The position numbers and the translations under genes were made by a program. DNA of 34,864 nt from an uncultured Clostridiaceae bacterium (GTDB lineage: Bacteria; Bacillota; Clostridia; Lachnospirales; Lachnospiraceae): contig CABSIM010000028.1 in assembly GCA_902477765.1 (NCBI GenBank), positions 1-34,864 on the forward strand. Direction: 5' to 3'. This document shows, one piece after another, positions 6,113-14,487 of this stretch. Under the pieces are notes generated by a model, which saw nothing but the letters and a program-made list of their open reading frames with translations, made no database searches and was not told where the DNA came from. The number at the start of each line of letters is the position of its first letter. The first letter of the stretch is position 1.

Positions 6113-8306
6113 TGGCAAAAAAATTTTTACCAAGATGATGCAGGAAAAGCTGGCGGTTACGTTTCTCGTAATTACGCTGGCTTTGTTTGGTCTTGTGGCT
6201 GTGATCTATAATCTGATCAATGACAAGAATGAGGAGTATACTCAGGTGGTTCTGAATCAGCATTCTTCCTATGACAGCAGGACGATTCCGTACCGCCGCG
6301 GTGACATTGTGGACAGAAACGGAACTTATCTGGCCACCAGCGAAAAGGTATACAATCTGATCATAGATCCCAACCAGATCAACAAAGATGCGGAAAAATA
6401 TCTGGAGCCCACAGTGAGTGCCCTCTGTGAAGTGTTCGGATATGACAGAACAGAAATCCTCAATGTGATCAGTGAGAACGCCAACTCTTATTATGTCCGC
6501 TATGCGAGACAGCTGACGGCGGACCAGAAAGAGGCGTTTGAGCAGAGAACGGAAGAACTGAATCAGCAGTACATGGATGCCAAAAGTTCCCAGAGAGTCA
6601 AGGGCATCTGGTTTGAAGATGAGTACAAGAGAGTGTATCCCTATGATTCGCTGGCCTGCAATGTGGTGGGATTTTCCTATGATAACGGGCAGCAGGGAAG
6701 CGGAGGCATTGAACAGTACTATAACAGCGATCTGATCGGAAACAACGGGCGGGAGTATGGCTATCTGGATGATGAGTCCAACATGGAAAAAGTCATAAAA
6801 CCGGCAGAAAACGGCAACACGGTTGTGTCCACCATTGATGTCAACATTCAGAAAATTGTAGAGAAATATATTGATGAGTGGATGGCCGGAATCGGAAGCC
6901 AGACGGCAGCGGTCATTGTCATGAACCCCAACAACGGAGAAATCCTTGCCATGAGCTCCAACCGGCGGTTTGACCTGAACGATCCAAGGAATCTGAGCTC
7001 CATGTATTCCGAGGCGGAAATTTCCGCCATGACAGAGGAAGAAATGATGGATGCCTGGAACCAGATGTGGAGAAATTTCTGCGTCAATGACTCCTTTGAA
7101 CCCGGTTCCCCTGCAAAACCCATGACAGTGGCGGCCTGCCTGGAAGAGGGAATCATTACTCCCAATGATACATTTGTATGTGACGGCGGCTATGACGTGG
7201 GCGGATACCGGATCAAATGCTCCAATATTTACGGACATGGCGTTCTTACGGTGGAACAGTCCCTGATGAAATCATGCAACGATGCCATGATGCAGATGTC
7301 GGCCAGACTGGGCACGGAGCTGTTTGCAAAGTATCAGAAGATTTTCGGACTGGGACAGAAAACAGGCATTGATCTTCCCGGAGAGGCGGATACTTCAGGA
7401 CTGATTTATACGGCGGAAAACATGGGACCCACAGACCTGGCCTGCAATTCATTCGGACAGAGTTATAACTGTACCATGATACAGATGGCAGCAGCCCTTT
7501 CCTCCATAATCAACGGAGGCTCTTATTATGAACCGCACGTGGTGAAGCAGATTCTCAATGAACAGGGCGCCGTGGTAAGGAAGGTGGAACCGAACCTGGT
7601 GAGAGAAACGGTTTCCCAGGCTACCAGTGACTTTATCCGGGAAGCCATGTTCCAGACTGTGGAAAGCGATGAAGGAACGGGAAAAGCAGGGCGTGTTGCC
7701 GGCTACAAAGTCGGAGGAAAAACAGGAACGGCCCAGAAGCTGCCGCGTTCCGCCAACAATTATCTTCTTTCCTTTGCGGGCTTTGCACCGGCGGATGATC
7801 CTCAGGTGCTGGTCTACGTGGTGGTGGATACCCCGAATCTGCCCGGAAAAGAGCAGGCGCACAGTACATTCGCCACGGAAATCTTCCAGAAGATCATGGC
7901 GGAAGTTCTTCCTTATATGAATATTTTCCCGTATACGGATACAACGGAAAATGTGGATGAAAGTCTTTCCGGACAGCAGGAAGGAATCACCAATAATAAT
8001 GAAAACGGTCTGGAACCGGGCGGAACAGAAGAAGAAACCTCCGAAGGAGAGACGGCTGCGGAGCCGCAGACGGATGAAAACGGAGAAACCATTCCTGAAA
8101 CCACGGCTCCCAATGTGGAGGAAGAAGTGGTTATGGGGGATGACGGATTCGGACTTCCTGACAGTGCTGCCGGCATGGGAAGCATTGAACCATCGGGTTC
8201 CAGTGTGGAATCCATGGAGAATCCGGGACCGGGAGAAGAAAGCCCGGGCCAGACAGAGGCGGAAGAAACACTTCCGGAAACCTCGGAAACTGAAAACGGA
8301 ACTTGA
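6090..8306 (+). CDS. Class B penicillin-binding protein (FtsI/PBP2-type transpeptidase) with acidic C-terminal tail
   Basis: This is a septal or elongation transpeptidase that cross-links peptidoglycan outside the membrane. The 738-residue protein has a membrane anchor at about residues 20-42, a dimerisation domain containing RRGDIVDRNG, and a transpeptidase domain. The active-site motifs are S340-P-A-K343, S395-C-N397 and K544-T-G546. SPAK satisfies SxxK but differs from the usual STFK or STMK. No PASTA domain follows; instead the last 120 or so residues form a Glu/Gly/Thr/Ser/Pro-rich tail that contains no Lys or Arg. The ATG lies inside ftsL; the next candidate ATGs (near 6135) have no ribosome site, so the overlap start is kept. 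It probably serves as FtsI, while the PBP at 9065 may be SpoVD, but the roles could be reversed. Confidence 0.9.
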   Translation: MKTSRNGNGKKIFTKMMQEKLAVTFLVITLALFGLVAVIYNLINDKNEEYTQVVLNQHSSYDSRTIPYRRGDIVDRNGTYLATSEKVYNLIIDPNQINKDAEKYLEPTVSALCEVFGYDRTEILNVISENANSYYVRYARQLTADQKEAFEQRTEELNQQYMDAKSSQRVKGIWFEDEYKRVYPYDSLACNVVGFSYDNGQQGSGGIEQYYNSDLIGNNGREYGYLDDESNMEKVIKPAENGNTVVSTIDVNIQKIVEKYIDEWMAGIGSQTAAVIVMNPNNGEILAMSSNRRFDLNDPRNLSSMYSEAEISAMTEEEMMDAWNQMWRNFCVNDSFEPGSPAKPMTVAACLEEGIITPNDTFVCDGGYDVGGYRIKCSNIYGHGVLTVEQSLMKSCNDAMMQMSARLGTELFAKYQKIFGLGQKTGIDLPGEADTSGLIYTAENMGPTDLACNSFGQSYNCTMIQMAAALSSIINGGSYYEPHVVKQILNEQGAVVRKVEPNLVRETVSQATSDFIREAMFQTVESDEGTGKAGRVAGYKVGGKTGTAQKLPRSANNYLLSFAGFAPADDPQVLVYVVVDTPNLPGKEQAHSTFATEIFQKIMAEVLPYMNIFPYTDTTENVDESLSGQQEGITNNNENGLEPGGTEEETSEGETAAEPQTDENGETIPETTAPNVEEEVVMGDDGFGLPDSAAGMGSIEPSGSSVESMENPGPGEESPGQTEAEETLPETSETENGT

Positions 8307-8326
8307 CGGATCAAGAGGAAACAAAT

Positions 8327-9025
8327 ATGGAAAGACAGGTTGAGCTGAAGGAAATTTCAGATGGAAAGCTCTATGGCCTGGACGATTTGGTAAGAGCAGA
8401 CTGTGCGGGATGCGCAGGCTGCTCTGCCTGTTGCAGGGGAATGGGAAATTCGATTGTGCTGGATCCCCTGGATATTCACAGGCTTTCCGCGGGCTTATCC
8501 GAAAATTTTGAAACACTTTTGAAACGGGCTCTGGAGCTGCATGTGGTGGATGGCATGATACTTCCCAACATCCGGATGGAGGGGGCGGAAGAGGCGTGCC
8601 CGTTTCTCAATGAAGAAGGAAGGTGCAGGATCCATGAGTACCGTCCGGGAATCTGCCGCCTGTTCCCTCTGGGACGGTTTTATGAAAACCGGAGCTTTCA
8701 CTATTTTCTGCAGGTTCATGAGTGCAGAAAACCGGGGCGGGCCAAGATACGGGTAAAAAAGTGGATTGATGTGGCGTCCCCGGAAAAATATGACGAATTT
8801 GTATGCAGATGGCATTATTTTCTGAAAGATATGGCTGCTGCGGTGAAGGCCAGCCAAAATCCCCAGGCGGAAAAAGCAGTGAATATGTATGTGCTGAAAA
8901 AATTTTATTTTGAGCCTTACGGAGACGGGGATTTTTACGAAGAATTTTACAGCCGCCTGAAAAAAGCTTCTGATCTGTTTCTGGCCGGTGAGCAGGCAGA
9001 AACAGGATGGAAAAGCCATTCATAA
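8327..9025 (+). CDS. YkgJ-family cysteine cluster protein
   Basis: This 232-residue protein has the CxxCxxCC-type cluster of the YkgJ (zinc/iron-chelating, UPF0153) family. The N-terminal motif is CAGCAGCSACC, followed by CPFLNEEGRCRIHEYRP and GICRLFP, with a further conserved Cys in HEC. These residues are thought to bind a metal or an Fe-S cluster; the reaction is unknown. A TTG at 8303 extends the frame, but the ATG at 8327 follows AGAGGA at proper spacing and is chosen. It lies 20 bp after one class B PBP gene and 40 bp before another, in the same direction, so it is co-transcribed with the division cluster. A link to wall synthesis is context-based inference only. Confidence 0.85.
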   Translation: MERQVELKEISDGKLYGLDDLVRADCAGCAGCSACCRGMGNSIVLDPLDIHRLSAGLSENFETLLKRALELHVVDGMILPNIRMEGAEEACPFLNEEGRCRIHEYRPGICRLFPLGRFYENRSFHYFLQVHECRKPGRAKIRVKKWIDVASPEKYDEFVCRWHYFLKDMAAAVKASQNPQAEKAVNMYVLKKFYFEPYGDGDFYEEFYSRLKKASDLFLAGEQAETGWKSHS

Positions 9026-9064
9026 TTTGAAAGTTTTGAAATATAATGAGTAACAAGACATCCG

Positions 9065-10792
9065 ATGGGATGTGGTGTTATGACTTCATTTCTGACGCGG
9101 CACAGAAAAAAGATTCTTGTGGCATTCTTTTTTTCCATGCTGCTCATGGTGGGACTCATGGGACAGCTGGGCTATCTTATGATATTCCGGTCCGAACATT
9201 ACAGCGAGATGGCAGACGACCTTCACAGAAGAGAAAGAACCATCAAGGCGGCCCGGGGAGAGATTCTGGACCGGAACGGAACCGTAATCGCCGCCAACCG
9301 GACCGTATGCACCATATCGGTCATCCACAATCAGCTGGAGGAGCCGGAAAAGGTTATCGAAGTACTCTGCTCCGAACTGGGAATTCCCGAGGAAGAGGTA
9401 AGAAAAAAGGTGGAAAAGCGTTCCTCCAGAGAAATCATACGCACCAACGTGGATAAGGAAGCGGGAGACCGGATCCGCCAGTACGGCCTGAAAGGCATAA
9501 AGGTGGATGAGGACTACAAGCGGTATTATCCTTATGACAGCCTGGCCTCGAGGGTTCTTGGATTTACCGGGGCGGACAATCAGGGGATCATCGGACTGGA
9601 AGTCATGTATGAGGATGTACTGAAGGGAATGGACGGAAAGATCCTGACCCTTTCCGATGCCAGGGGCGTGGAAGTGGAAAATGCGGCGGAAGAAAGGATT
9701 GAGCCTGTGGCAGGAAACAGCCTGATTCTCAGTCTGGACGTGAATATCCAGAAATACGCGGAACAGGCGGCGTATCAGGTCATGGAGAAAAAAGGTGCCA
9801 GGGCTGTGTCTGTTATCATCATGAACCCTCAGAACGGAGAAATATATGCCATGGTCAACGCGCCGGAATTCAGTCTGAATGATCCGTTTGCGCTGGCGGA
9901 AGGCAGCTCCTGGGAGACGGATGAGGAAAAGCAGGAACTTCTGAACCAGATGTGGAGGAACCGGTGCATCAATGATACCTATGAACCTGGTTCCACATTT
10001 AAAATCATCACTGCGGCAGCCGGGCTGGAGCAGGGAGTGGTATCCCTGACCGACCAGTTTTCCTGTCCCGGTTTCCGGATCGTGGAAGACAGAAAAATCC
10101 GCTGCCACAAAACCGGGGGACATGGTGCCGAGACATTCCTTCAGGGAGCCATGAACTCCTGCAATCCGGTTTTCATCGATGTGGGGCAGAGGCTGGGTGT
10201 TGAAGGCATGTATCATTATTTTGAGCAGTTTGGCCTGTTAAAGAAAACAGGCATTGATCTGCCCGGAGAAGCTTCCACCATTATGCATAAAAAAGATGAC
10301 ATGGGACTTGTGGAACTGGCTACGGTCTCTTTCGGGCAGTCTTTCCAGATTACGCCCATTCAGCTGATTACCACGGCCTCGTCCATTATCAACGGAGGAA
10401 ACCGGATTACGCCGCATTTTGCCGTCAGGGCAGAAAGTGCGGATCAGTCCGCAGTGAAGGTATTTGAATATCCGGTACAGACCGGTGTGGTATCGGAGGA
10501 GACCAGCGGGACCATGCGGTATATTCTGGAGCAGGTGGTGGCGGAAGGCAGCGGCAGACAGGCTCAGGTGGAAGGATACCGCGTCGGCGGAAAGACCGCC
10601 ACGTCCGAAAAACTTCCACGCAGCATGAAAAAATATATTTCTTCTTTTCTCGGATTTGCGCCGGCAGATGACCCTCAGGTCATAGCCCTGATCACCATTG
10701 ATGAACCCACTGGTGTTTATTATGGAGGAACCATTGCGGCACCGGTGATTGCGGATATTTTCAAGAATATTCTGCCTTATCTGGAAATTTGA
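9065..10792 (+). CDS. Class B penicillin-binding protein, SpoVD/FtsI type
   Basis: This is a peptidoglycan transpeptidase of 575 residues with an N-terminal membrane anchor (about residues 17-38). A dimerisation domain begins with ARGEILDRNG and includes DEDYKRYYPYDSLASRVLGF, and a full transpeptidase domain follows. Catalytic motifs are S310-T-F-K313 and S365-C-N367. The third motif is K510-T-A512 rather than KTG, which is unusual. No PASTA domain is present. Its place just before mraY matches spoVD/ftsI in Firmicutes dcw clusters. The start is uncertain: the ATG at 9065 and the one at 9080 (five codons later) both have weak ribosome sites. It shares architecture with the PBP at 6090 and is probably a paralogue specialised for sporulation or division. 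Confidence 0.9.
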   Translation: MGCGVMTSFLTRHRKKILVAFFFSMLLMVGLMGQLGYLMIFRSEHYSEMADDLHRRERTIKAARGEILDRNGTVIAANRTVCTISVIHNQLEEPEKVIEVLCSELGIPEEEVRKKVEKRSSREIIRTNVDKEAGDRIRQYGLKGIKVDEDYKRYYPYDSLASRVLGFTGADNQGIIGLEVMYEDVLKGMDGKILTLSDARGVEVENAAEERIEPVAGNSLILSLDVNIQKYAEQAAYQVMEKKGARAVSVIIMNPQNGEIYAMVNAPEFSLNDPFALAEGSSWETDEEKQELLNQMWRNRCINDTYEPGSTFKIITAAAGLEQGVVSLTDQFSCPGFRIVEDRKIRCHKTGGHGAETFLQGAMNSCNPVFIDVGQRLGVEGMYHYFEQFGLLKKTGIDLPGEASTIMHKKDDMGLVELATVSFGQSFQITPIQLITTASSIINGGNRITPHFAVRAESADQSAVKVFEYPVQTGVVSEETSGTMRYILEQVVAEGSGRQAQVEGYRVGGKTATSEKLPRSMKKYISSFLGFAPADDPQVIALITIDEPTGVYYGGTIAAPVIADIFKNILPYLEI

Positions 10793-10809
10793 ATTGGAAT
10801 AGGTTCCGG

Positions 10810-10838
10810 TTGATTATTCTCCTAAAAGGACGTATACT
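10810..10838 (+). promoter_or_regulatory. Probable internal sigma-A promoter before mraY
   Basis: TTGATT (10810-10815), a 17-bp spacer and TATACT (10833-10838). It lies in the 125-bp gap between the second PBP gene and mraY and would let mraY-murD-ftsW-murA-ftsQ be expressed without the MraZ-controlled promoter. Confidence 0.65.
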
Positions 10839-10917
10839 AACCTTAATGCTAAAATTGGTCCGGCTATGCCCTGACAGCGGCTGAAACGGCCAAATACATA
10901 AGAGATTGAGGTGCAGC

Positions 10918-11886
10918 ATGGTAAATGAAACGATTCTTGCGATTATTATAGCGTTTGCGATCAGCGCGGCCCTGTGTCCCGTGGTGATTCCGTTTCTCCA
11001 CAGGCTGAAATTCGGCCAGCAGGTGAGGACTGACGGTCCGCAGGCACATCTGAAAAAGCAGGGGACTCCCACCATGGGAGGACTTATTATCCTGTCAGGG
11101 ATCGTGGTTACCTCTCTTTTCTATATCAGGGATTATCCGAAGATCATACCGGTTCTGTTTGTCACCATCGGATTCGGGATCATCGGTTTTCTGGATGATT
11201 ATATCAAGATCGTCATGAAGCGTTCTGAAGGGCTGAATCCCAAGCAGAAACTGGCGGGACAGATCATTATCACCGGAATTTTCGCATATTATCTGATCAC
11301 ATCCGAAGAAGTCGGAACGGCCATGCTGATTCCCTTTACCGGTGGATTCGAAAAAGGCTATTATCTGGATCTGGGATGGCTGTTCATACCGGCCCTGTTT
11401 TTCATTGTGCTGGGCACGGACAACGGTGTGAATTTTACGGATGGTCTGGACGGACTCTGTACCAGTGTGACCATTCTGGTGGCAACATTTTTCACTGTGG
11501 TGGCTCTTGGAGAAAAAAGCGGCATCAGCCCCATAACCGGCGCCGTGGTGGGAAGCCTGCTGGGATTTCTTCTGTTTAATGTATATCCCGCAAAGGTTTT
11601 CATGGGTGATACGGGCTCGCTGGCTCTGGGCGGATTTGTGGCTTCCAGTGCTTTTATGATGCAGATGCCGATTTTCATTGCCATTGTGGGACTGATCTAT
11701 CTGGCAGAGGTGCTTTCGGTCATTATTCAGGTGGCTTATTTCAGGAAGACAGGCGGAAAGCGGTTTTTCAAAATGGCTCCCATTCATCACCATTTTGAAT
11801 TATGCGGATGGTCGGAAACCAGGGTTGTGGCAGTATTTTCGATCATTACGGCAATCCTTTGCCTGATTGCTTACTTAGGATTATAG
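10918..11886 (+). CDS. mraY: Phospho-N-acetylmuramoyl-pentapeptide-transferase
   Basis: MraY joins UDP-MurNAc-pentapeptide to undecaprenyl phosphate, giving lipid I at the inner face of the membrane. The 322-residue protein is polytopic with about ten membrane segments. Conserved features include GTPTMGG, the acidic loop FLDDYIK, the active-site DNGVNFTDGLDGL, KVFMGDTGSLALGG, and the C-terminal MAPIHHHFE-GW sequence typical of MraY. The ATG at 10918 follows GAGGTG; an upstream in-frame TTG (10906) is part of that ribosome region and is rejected. The gene is followed 10 bp later by murD. Confidence 0.97.
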   Translation: MVNETILAIIIAFAISAALCPVVIPFLHRLKFGQQVRTDGPQAHLKKQGTPTMGGLIILSGIVVTSLFYIRDYPKIIPVLFVTIGFGIIGFLDDYIKIVMKRSEGLNPKQKLAGQIIITGIFAYYLITSEEVGTAMLIPFTGGFEKGYYLDLGWLFIPALFFIVLGTDNGVNFTDGLDGLCTSVTILVATFFTVVALGEKSGISPITGAVVGSLLGFLLFNVYPAKVFMGDTGSLALGGFVASSAFMMQMPIFIAIVGLIYLAEVLSVIIQVAYFRKTGGKRFFKMAPIHHHFELCGWSETRVVAVFSIITAILCLIAYLGL

Positions 11887-11896
11887 GAGGAGAGAC

Positions 11897-13243
11897 ATGG
11901 GACAGAAAGTATTAGTTGCAGGAACAGGAATCAGCGGCATCGCTGCTGCCAGACTGATTCTTGCCCAGGGCGGAGAAGTCGTGCTCTATGACGGCAACAG
12001 CGCGCTTTCCGAGGAAAAGATTCTCAAAAACTTTGATAAAGGCTCAAAAGTATCCGTGATTCTGGGAGAACTGAAAAAAACAGATCTGTCAGGAGTGGAA
12101 CTCTGCGTCATCAGCCCGGGGATTCCGCTGGATGTGCCTTTTGTGGCAGTGCTGGATGAGGCAAAAGTACCTATCTGGAGCGAAATTGAGCTGGCTTACC
12201 ACTGCTCCAAGGGAAAACTGGCCGCCATTACCGGCACCAACGGAAAGACAACCACGACGGCGCTTACCGGTGAGATCATGAAAAAGCATTACGAAAGTGT
12301 TTTTGTTGTGGGAAATATCGGAGATCCTTATACGGCCCATGCGCTGGAAACCACGGATGAGTCTGTTACGGTGGCGGAAGTATCCAGCTTCCAGCTGGAA
12401 ACCATCATGGAGTTCCATCCCCATGTTTCGGCCATTACCAACATCACTCCGGATCATCTGGACCGCCATAAAACCATGGAGGGCTATATTCAGGTGAAGG
12501 AAGGAATCACCAGAAATCAGACGGAAGAGGACAGCTGCGTGCTCAACTATGATGATCCGGTTCTGCGTGAGTTCGGCTCCGGACTGAAATGCCATGTGAT
12601 TTATTTCAGCAGAAAAGAAAAACTGGATGCCGGTATCTACATGGACGGTGATATGATTGTATACCGTCATGACCGGAAAGAAGAACCGGTGATCAATGTC
12701 AATGAGCTTCAGATCATCGGCGGCCATAATCATGAAAATGTCATGACGGCAGTGGCCATCGGCATTCAGATGGGAGTTTCTCTGGATGAGATCCGCGAGG
12801 CCTGCAGGGAGTTCAAGGCTGTGGAGCACAGGATCGAATTTGTAAGGGAACGATTCGGCGTGACCTATTATAATGATTCCAAGGGAACCAATCCCGACGC
12901 TGCAATTCAGGCCATTAAGGCCATGCCGGGTCCGACGCTTCTGATTGCAGGGGGATATGACAAACATTCCGAATATGACGAGTGGATTGAAAGCTTTGAC
13001 GGAAAGGTAAGATATCTGGTTCTCATCGGGCAGACCCGGGATAAAATTGCAGAATGTGCCAAAAAACATGGAATGACAGATATCATGTATGCAGAAGATA
13101 TGCAGGAGGCGGTTCAGGTGTGCGCTTCCTATGCCAATACCGGAGATTACGTACTTCTGTCCCCGGCATGTGCCAGCTGGGGCATGTTCAAAAATTATGA
13201 AGAGCGCGGCCGGATCTTCAAGGAATGCGTCAACAATCTGTAA
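11897..13243 (+). CDS. murD: UDP-N-acetylmuramoylalanine--D-glutamate ligase
   Basis: MurD adds D-glutamate to UDP-MurNAc-L-Ala in the cytoplasm, using ATP. The 448 residues show the three-domain Mur ligase layout. First comes an N-terminal Rossmann-like UDP-binding domain (VLVAGTGISGIAAARL). The central ATPase domain carries the P-loop TGTNGKTTTT, EVSSFQLE and NITPDHLDRH. The C-terminal domain carries NDSKGTNPDA and the final SPACASWGMFKNYEERGRIF. The start has an excellent AGGAGGAGAGAC ribosome site. It sits between mraY and ftsW in the order found across Firmicutes. Other ligases (murC, murE, murF) are not in the window. Confidence 0.97.
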   Translation: MGQKVLVAGTGISGIAAARLILAQGGEVVLYDGNSALSEEKILKNFDKGSKVSVILGELKKTDLSGVELCVISPGIPLDVPFVAVLDEAKVPIWSEIELAYHCSKGKLAAITGTNGKTTTTALTGEIMKKHYESVFVVGNIGDPYTAHALETTDESVTVAEVSSFQLETIMEFHPHVSAITNITPDHLDRHKTMEGYIQVKEGITRNQTEEDSCVLNYDDPVLREFGSGLKCHVIYFSRKEKLDAGIYMDGDMIVYRHDRKEEPVINVNELQIIGGHNHENVMTAVAIGIQMGVSLDEIREACREFKAVEHRIEFVRERFGVTYYNDSKGTNPDAAIQAIKAMPGPTLLIAGGYDKHSEYDEWIESFDGKVRYLVLIGQTRDKIAECAKKHGMTDIMYAEDMQEAVQVCASYANTGDYVLLSPACASWGMFKNYEERGRIFKECVNNL

Positions 13244-13270
13244 GGAATCACATCAGGCAGGAGGTGGGTC

Positions 13271-14428
13271 ATGGCAGAAACGGCCGGCAGGACAAAAAAG
13301 AAGAAACCGCGCAGATTTTATGACTACAGTCTGATGTTCACGATCATTTTTCTGACTGTATTCGGACTGATCATGATTTACAGCTCCAGCTCCTACAATG
13401 CTCAGATTGCCGGGCTTCCGGCTTCGTATTACATGCTGAAGCAGGGAAAAATCGCCCTGGGCGGTTTTGTTCTGATGTTGTTCATATCAAAACTGAATTA
13501 TCATTTTTTTGCCAAGTTTACGGTTCCTGCGGTTGTGGTTTCCTATATCTGTGTGATTCTGGTGAATTTTACCAGTCTTGGTATTGAAGCCAACGGTAAA
13601 AAGAGATGGCTGGGCGTGGGGTCTCTGAGCTTCCAGCCGGCGGAGCTGGTAAAGGTTACAGTGATTCTGGCCATGGCCGTGATGATCACACGGCTGGGAA
13701 AGCGGGTGGATGAGTGGAGATCCTGGGGGATCATGGCTGCGATTATCTTTCCGCTGGCCCTTCTGGTAACAGCCAACAACCTGAGTTCCGGAATCATCAT
13801 CTGCGGCATTGCGTTTGTGATGATGTTCATTGCGTGCAGGAAGAAATGGCCGTTTGTCACCTGCGTGCTTCTGGCCGCCGCAGCCATGGTGTTTGCACCG
13901 CCTGTGGCCACCGCCCTTCTGAATGCGGGACTTCTTCACGATTATCAGCTGAGCCGTATTCTTGTATGGAAGAATCCGGAAAATTATCCCCAGAGCGGCG
14001 GATATCAGGTTCTTCAGGGACTTTATGCCATCGGCTCCGGAGGACTTCTGGGGAAGGGTCTTGGGGAAAGTATTCAGAAACTCAGCTTTCTTCCGGAACC
14101 TCAGAATGATATGATCTTTGCGATCATATGTGAGGAACTGGGACTGTTCGGAGCTGTATCGGTGATTCTGATGTTCCTGTTCATGATCTACCGTTTTGTG
14201 GTCATCGCCGGAAATGCTCCGGATCTGTTCGGAGCCATGCTGGTGGTGGGGGTCATGGCCCATATTGCCATTCAGGTAATCCTGAATATTGCGGTGGTTA
14301 CCAATGTGATTCCCAACACGGGAATCACACTTCCGTTCATCAGTTACGGAGGTACTTCGGTGCTGTTTCTGATGATTGAAATGGGAATCGTCCTGAGTGT
14401 TTCCAACCAGATAAAACTGGAAAAATAG
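13271..14428 (+). CDS. ftsW: SEDS-family lipid II polymerase FtsW/SpoVE
   Basis: This is a SEDS glycosyltransferase that polymerises lipid II together with a cognate class B PBP at the septum or cortex. The 385-residue protein has about ten membrane segments after a short Lys/Arg-rich N-terminus. Landmarks are MIYSSSS in the first segment, GANGKKRW-type loop (EANGKKRWLGVG), FQPAELVK, the extracellular catalytic loop containing LSFLPEPQNDMIFAIICEE, and the C-terminal NTGITLPFISYGGTS. FtsW and SpoVE cannot be told apart by sequence alone. Two class B PBPs sit upstream as possible partners. The ribosome site AGGAGGTG precedes the ATG. murG, which often follows, is absent here. Confidence 0.95.
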   Translation: MAETAGRTKKKKPRRFYDYSLMFTIIFLTVFGLIMIYSSSSYNAQIAGLPASYYMLKQGKIALGGFVLMLFISKLNYHFFAKFTVPAVVVSYICVILVNFTSLGIEANGKKRWLGVGSLSFQPAELVKVTVILAMAVMITRLGKRVDEWRSWGIMAAIIFPLALLVTANNLSSGIIICGIAFVMMFIACRKKWPFVTCVLLAAAAMVFAPPVATALLNAGLLHDYQLSRILVWKNPENYPQSGGYQVLQGLYAIGSGGLLGKGLGESIQKLSFLPEPQNDMIFAIICEELGLFGAVSVILMFLFMIYRFVVIAGNAPDLFGAMLVVGVMAHIAIQVILNIAVVTNVIPNTGITLPFISYGGTSVLFLMIEMGIVLSVSNQIKLEK

Positions 14429-14487
14429 GAACCACTTCAGCGGATGATACATAGGATACTGTATAGTCTTTCATTGGGGGAATCCGC

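Noticed and set aside
5967..7238. Leftward open frame of 423 codons antisense to ftsL and the first PBP
   Set aside because: It is opposite conserved genes, with no start signal or recognisable domain.
8303..8326. TTG start extending the YkgJ-family gene
   Set aside because: It overlaps the PBP stop and has no ribosome site, while the ATG at 8327 follows AGAGGA at good spacing.
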